DNA from: Rhodopirellula islandica
GTDB lineage: Bacteria; Planctomycetota; Planctomycetia; Pirellulales; Pirellulaceae
Reading direction: 5' to 3'
Assembly (NCBI RefSeq): GCF_001027925.1
Contig: NZ_LECT01000042.1
Coordinates: 61,864 to 125,863, forward strand
Length of the DNA stretch: 64,000 nt
The stretch's first letter is position 1; each line of letters opens with the position of its first letter. Positions 62,256 through 64,000 of this stretch are shown piece by piece. The notes below the pieces were generated by a model. That model worked only from the letters and a program-made list of their open reading frames with translations, searched no databases and had not been told where the DNA came from. The position numbers and the translations under genes were made by a program.

Positions 62256-63629
62256 TCATCGCATCACTTTGTAGAGATGGCTTTTCGTCCGCAGCAACAA
62301 CCCATGGCCGAATGGGACGGGGCTAGCAACTGTGAACTGTTCGTCGTCGTCCACTTCATTGGTGTGCAACAAGGTTGGTTCTGAATCGCCTCCGATGTGC
62401 TCCAGCACAGAAGTCGCTCCGGCTTCGTCGGTGATGTAGAGACGATCACCGACGATCAATGGCGAACTGCTGTAGCTGGCCCGCGTTCGCGCCAGCGAGG
62501 TCTCCCACAGCGTTTCTCCTGTTTCAGCCGACAGTGCGTACAGCGTTCCACGATCACGTTTGCCATCTGACATCACATACACGACACCATCGCGAGCCGC
62601 CGGTGTGGGGACATCCGACCCAACGTCATCGCGCATCCACAGAATGGCATCCTTCGCTGCGTTGGCATCTTCACCAGCTGCGATCAACTTTTCCATGTCG
62701 ACTCCAGTCAAGGTGGCACCACGTGAGTAAGGACAAACGATGACGTTGCCGGTGATCACGGGCGATGCGATCGACCGAAAGTACTTTTCCTGGTCCGGAT
62801 TGAATCCGCCGAGGGTGCCCAGTCGCTTGCCGGTTTTTGCATCCGTCAGCGTCAGGTGGTCGGCGCCCAACACAGCCACCACCGGTTTGCCATTCACTTC
62901 GGTTGCCAACGGGGTCGAGTAGCTTTGGGCGGCTTCTTCGGGAGCTGGCACCATTCGATCATCTTTCCACACCATTTCGCCGGACTCGATGTCGAATGCA
63001 ACGATGTAGCTGGGCCCGGTTTGCATGACCGCGACGACCACCAAGTTGTCAATGATCATGGGCGAGGAACCAAGGTCCCACCAAAGCGTGTCCTCACCGA
63101 AACGTTCTTGCACATTGATGTGCCAAATGGATTTGCCGTCCAAGTCACAACAGGCCAAATCACCACTGCGGAAGTAGGCAACCACATGCTTGCCATCCGT
63201 GACGGGCGAAGGGTTGCTCCCGCTGCCTTTGCGGTGCTTGTTCCCGCGGTCTTCGCCCAGGGGAGTTTGGAACGCGATGTCCAACGAATCGATGTCGATG
63301 CCCAACAGATGATTCTTGCCATCAATGCCGCTGGTCAAAAACGCTCGGTCACCAACCACCACCGGCGTGCTGGCACCGCTTCCCGGCACCTTGCGATGGA
63401 TCGAATCTGACTCCGACCACTGAATGGGATAATCGCCTTCAGGTGCAATGCCTTGTTGCGATCCACCGCGCCACTGCGACCAAACGACATTCCCGGTCCC
63501 CTTCGAATCGGCTGAAACGGGTTCCGCGGCGTCCATGGAAAGCGAGGACCAGGACACGGCTCCGAAACAAACCGCCAGGGCAGTCAAGCGAGTCAACGAG
63601 AGCGATGCCGGAGAAAGGAACTGGGACAT
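62256..63629 (-). CDS. Exported PQQ-like beta-propeller protein, second paralogue
   Basis: The 457-residue product has a signal peptide (LTALAVCFGAVSWSSLS) and PQQ-type blades: STPVVVGDRAFLTSG, NPSPVTDGKHVVAYF, LGSSPMIIDNLVVVAV, YSTPLATEVNGKPVVAV, SIASPVITGNVIVCPYS and SSSPLIVGDRLYITDEAG. The WSQWRGGSQQGIA opening matches the family. GGAG seven bases before ATG 63629 decides the start over the earlier frame. It is similar in plan to the gene at 40692. Function is not known. Confidence 0.9.
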   Translation of the reverse strand: MSQFLSPASLSLTRLTALAVCFGAVSWSSLSMDAAEPVSADSKGTGNVVWSQWRGGSQQGIAPEGDYPIQWSESDSIHRKVPGSGASTPVVVGDRAFLTSGIDGKNHLLGIDIDSLDIAFQTPLGEDRGNKHRKGSGSNPSPVTDGKHVVAYFRSGDLACCDLDGKSIWHINVQERFGEDTLWWDLGSSPMIIDNLVVVAVMQTGPSYIVAFDIESGEMVWKDDRMVPAPEEAAQSYSTPLATEVNGKPVVAVLGADHLTLTDAKTGKRLGTLGGFNPDQEKYFRSIASPVITGNVIVCPYSRGATLTGVDMEKLIAAGEDANAAKDAILWMRDDVGSDVPTPAARDGVVYVMSDGKRDRGTLYALSAETGETLWETSLARTRASYSSSPLIVGDRLYITDEAGATSVLEHIGGDSEPTLLHTNEVDDDEQFTVASPVPFGHGLLLRTKSHLYKVMR

Positions 63630-63885
63630 CAAGCGGTCTCCACAAAGAGGGGCGGAAGGAGGCGGGGTGGGAAACCGCCATTGTGAAGCACCCGCGGCGC
63701 AATTGAAAGCACGTAGAACCGTCGTCGGTTGCACCCAAGCCGCAATTTCCGGGAGGAATGCCAGTCCCCGCCGAACCAACCCGAAAAACTTACTCCTCCG
63801 TATGGTGCCAGCCACCTTGATTTGACTTTGCTGCGGCGATGCATAGGATGCTTTTGTCTTGCCAATCCCTTTGGAGAGCAGAGCG

Positions 63886-64000
63886 ATGCCGCGGCCTCAG
63901 CGATGTGAACAGTTTGATCCAAACGAAGTGGGAATCGTGCACGTGGTCCAGCGATGTGTGCGACGCGCCTTCCTCGCAGGGGTCGACCAAGCGACTGGCA
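63886..64000 (+). CDS. Start of a REP-associated (Y1/IS200-like) transposase-like gene, cut by the window edge
   Basis: Only 38 codons are visible: MPRPQRCEQFDPNEVGIVHV then VQRCVRRAFLAGVDQATG. From memory this opening, with the V-RCVRRAFLxG core, is that of the Y1 transposase-like (RAYT) proteins common in Rhodopirellula. The catalytic HxH and Tyr lie outside the window. GGAG nine bases before ATG 63886 supports the start. Its presence fits the palindromic repeats of the window. Confidence 0.6.
   Translation, partial: MPRPQRCEQFDPNEVGIVHVVQRCVRRAFLAGVDQATG

Overview
The window looks like chromosome from a marine planctomycete close to Rhodopirellula. The reasons are secreted c-type cytochrome pairs of the DUF1552 and DUF1592/DUF1588 type, many Tat-type or Sec-type exported enzymes, a dockerin-bearing metalloprotease, a very acidic protein with the planctomycete N-terminal LENRxxLAG-type motif, PQQ-like propeller proteins, a sialidase-esterase giant and hairpin-rich intergenic repeats. 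This is inferred from gene content; no rRNA marker is present. I saw no rRNA, tRNA or CRISPR array.

Layout. 1-2.05 kb: 3' part of a secreted metalloprotease with dockerin repeats. 2.5-11.8 kb: exopolysaccharide locus, made of a response regulator, a GH5 glucanase, a BcsA-like synthase fused to PilZ-like and TPR regions, and a convergent TPR/beta-barrel exporter. 12-20 kb: a Gfo/Idh/MocA oxidoreductase, then small exported, lipoprotein, methyltransferase and acetyltransferase genes separated by palindromic repeats. 20-27.4 kb: a di-haem DUF1111 protein, the acidic protein and the DUF1552/DUF1588 pair. 27.4-30.6 kb: an octamer tandem repeat, an MFS transporter and two small membrane proteins. 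30.6-44.6 kb: an exported catalase-peroxidase, a sialidase-esterase fusion, a PHB-depolymerase-like esterase, an aldo/keto reductase, a PQQ-like protein, an Asp-box protein and a haem-motif terpene-cyclase-fold protein.

44.6-64 kb is more housekeeping-like: a BlaR1/BlaI pair with twin operator dyads, an OxyR-like LysR regulator, a ClC channel, a cytochrome c'-like protein, a NUDIX hydrolase, cobalamin adenosyltransferase, the glnB-glnD nitrogen-signalling pair, a sugar isomerase-like protein, a methyltransferase, the ftsH-rsgA pair, another PQQ-like protein, and at the right edge the first codons of a REP-associated (Y1) transposase-like gene.

The two themes most worth following are the exopolysaccharide locus, whose synthase carries its own predicted periplasmic TPR tail and has no BcsB in view, and several families of dispersed palindromes. 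One 127-bp family starts on the TAA stop codon of the preceding gene in two of its copies. The RAYT-like gene at the right edge is a possible mobiliser of such elements.
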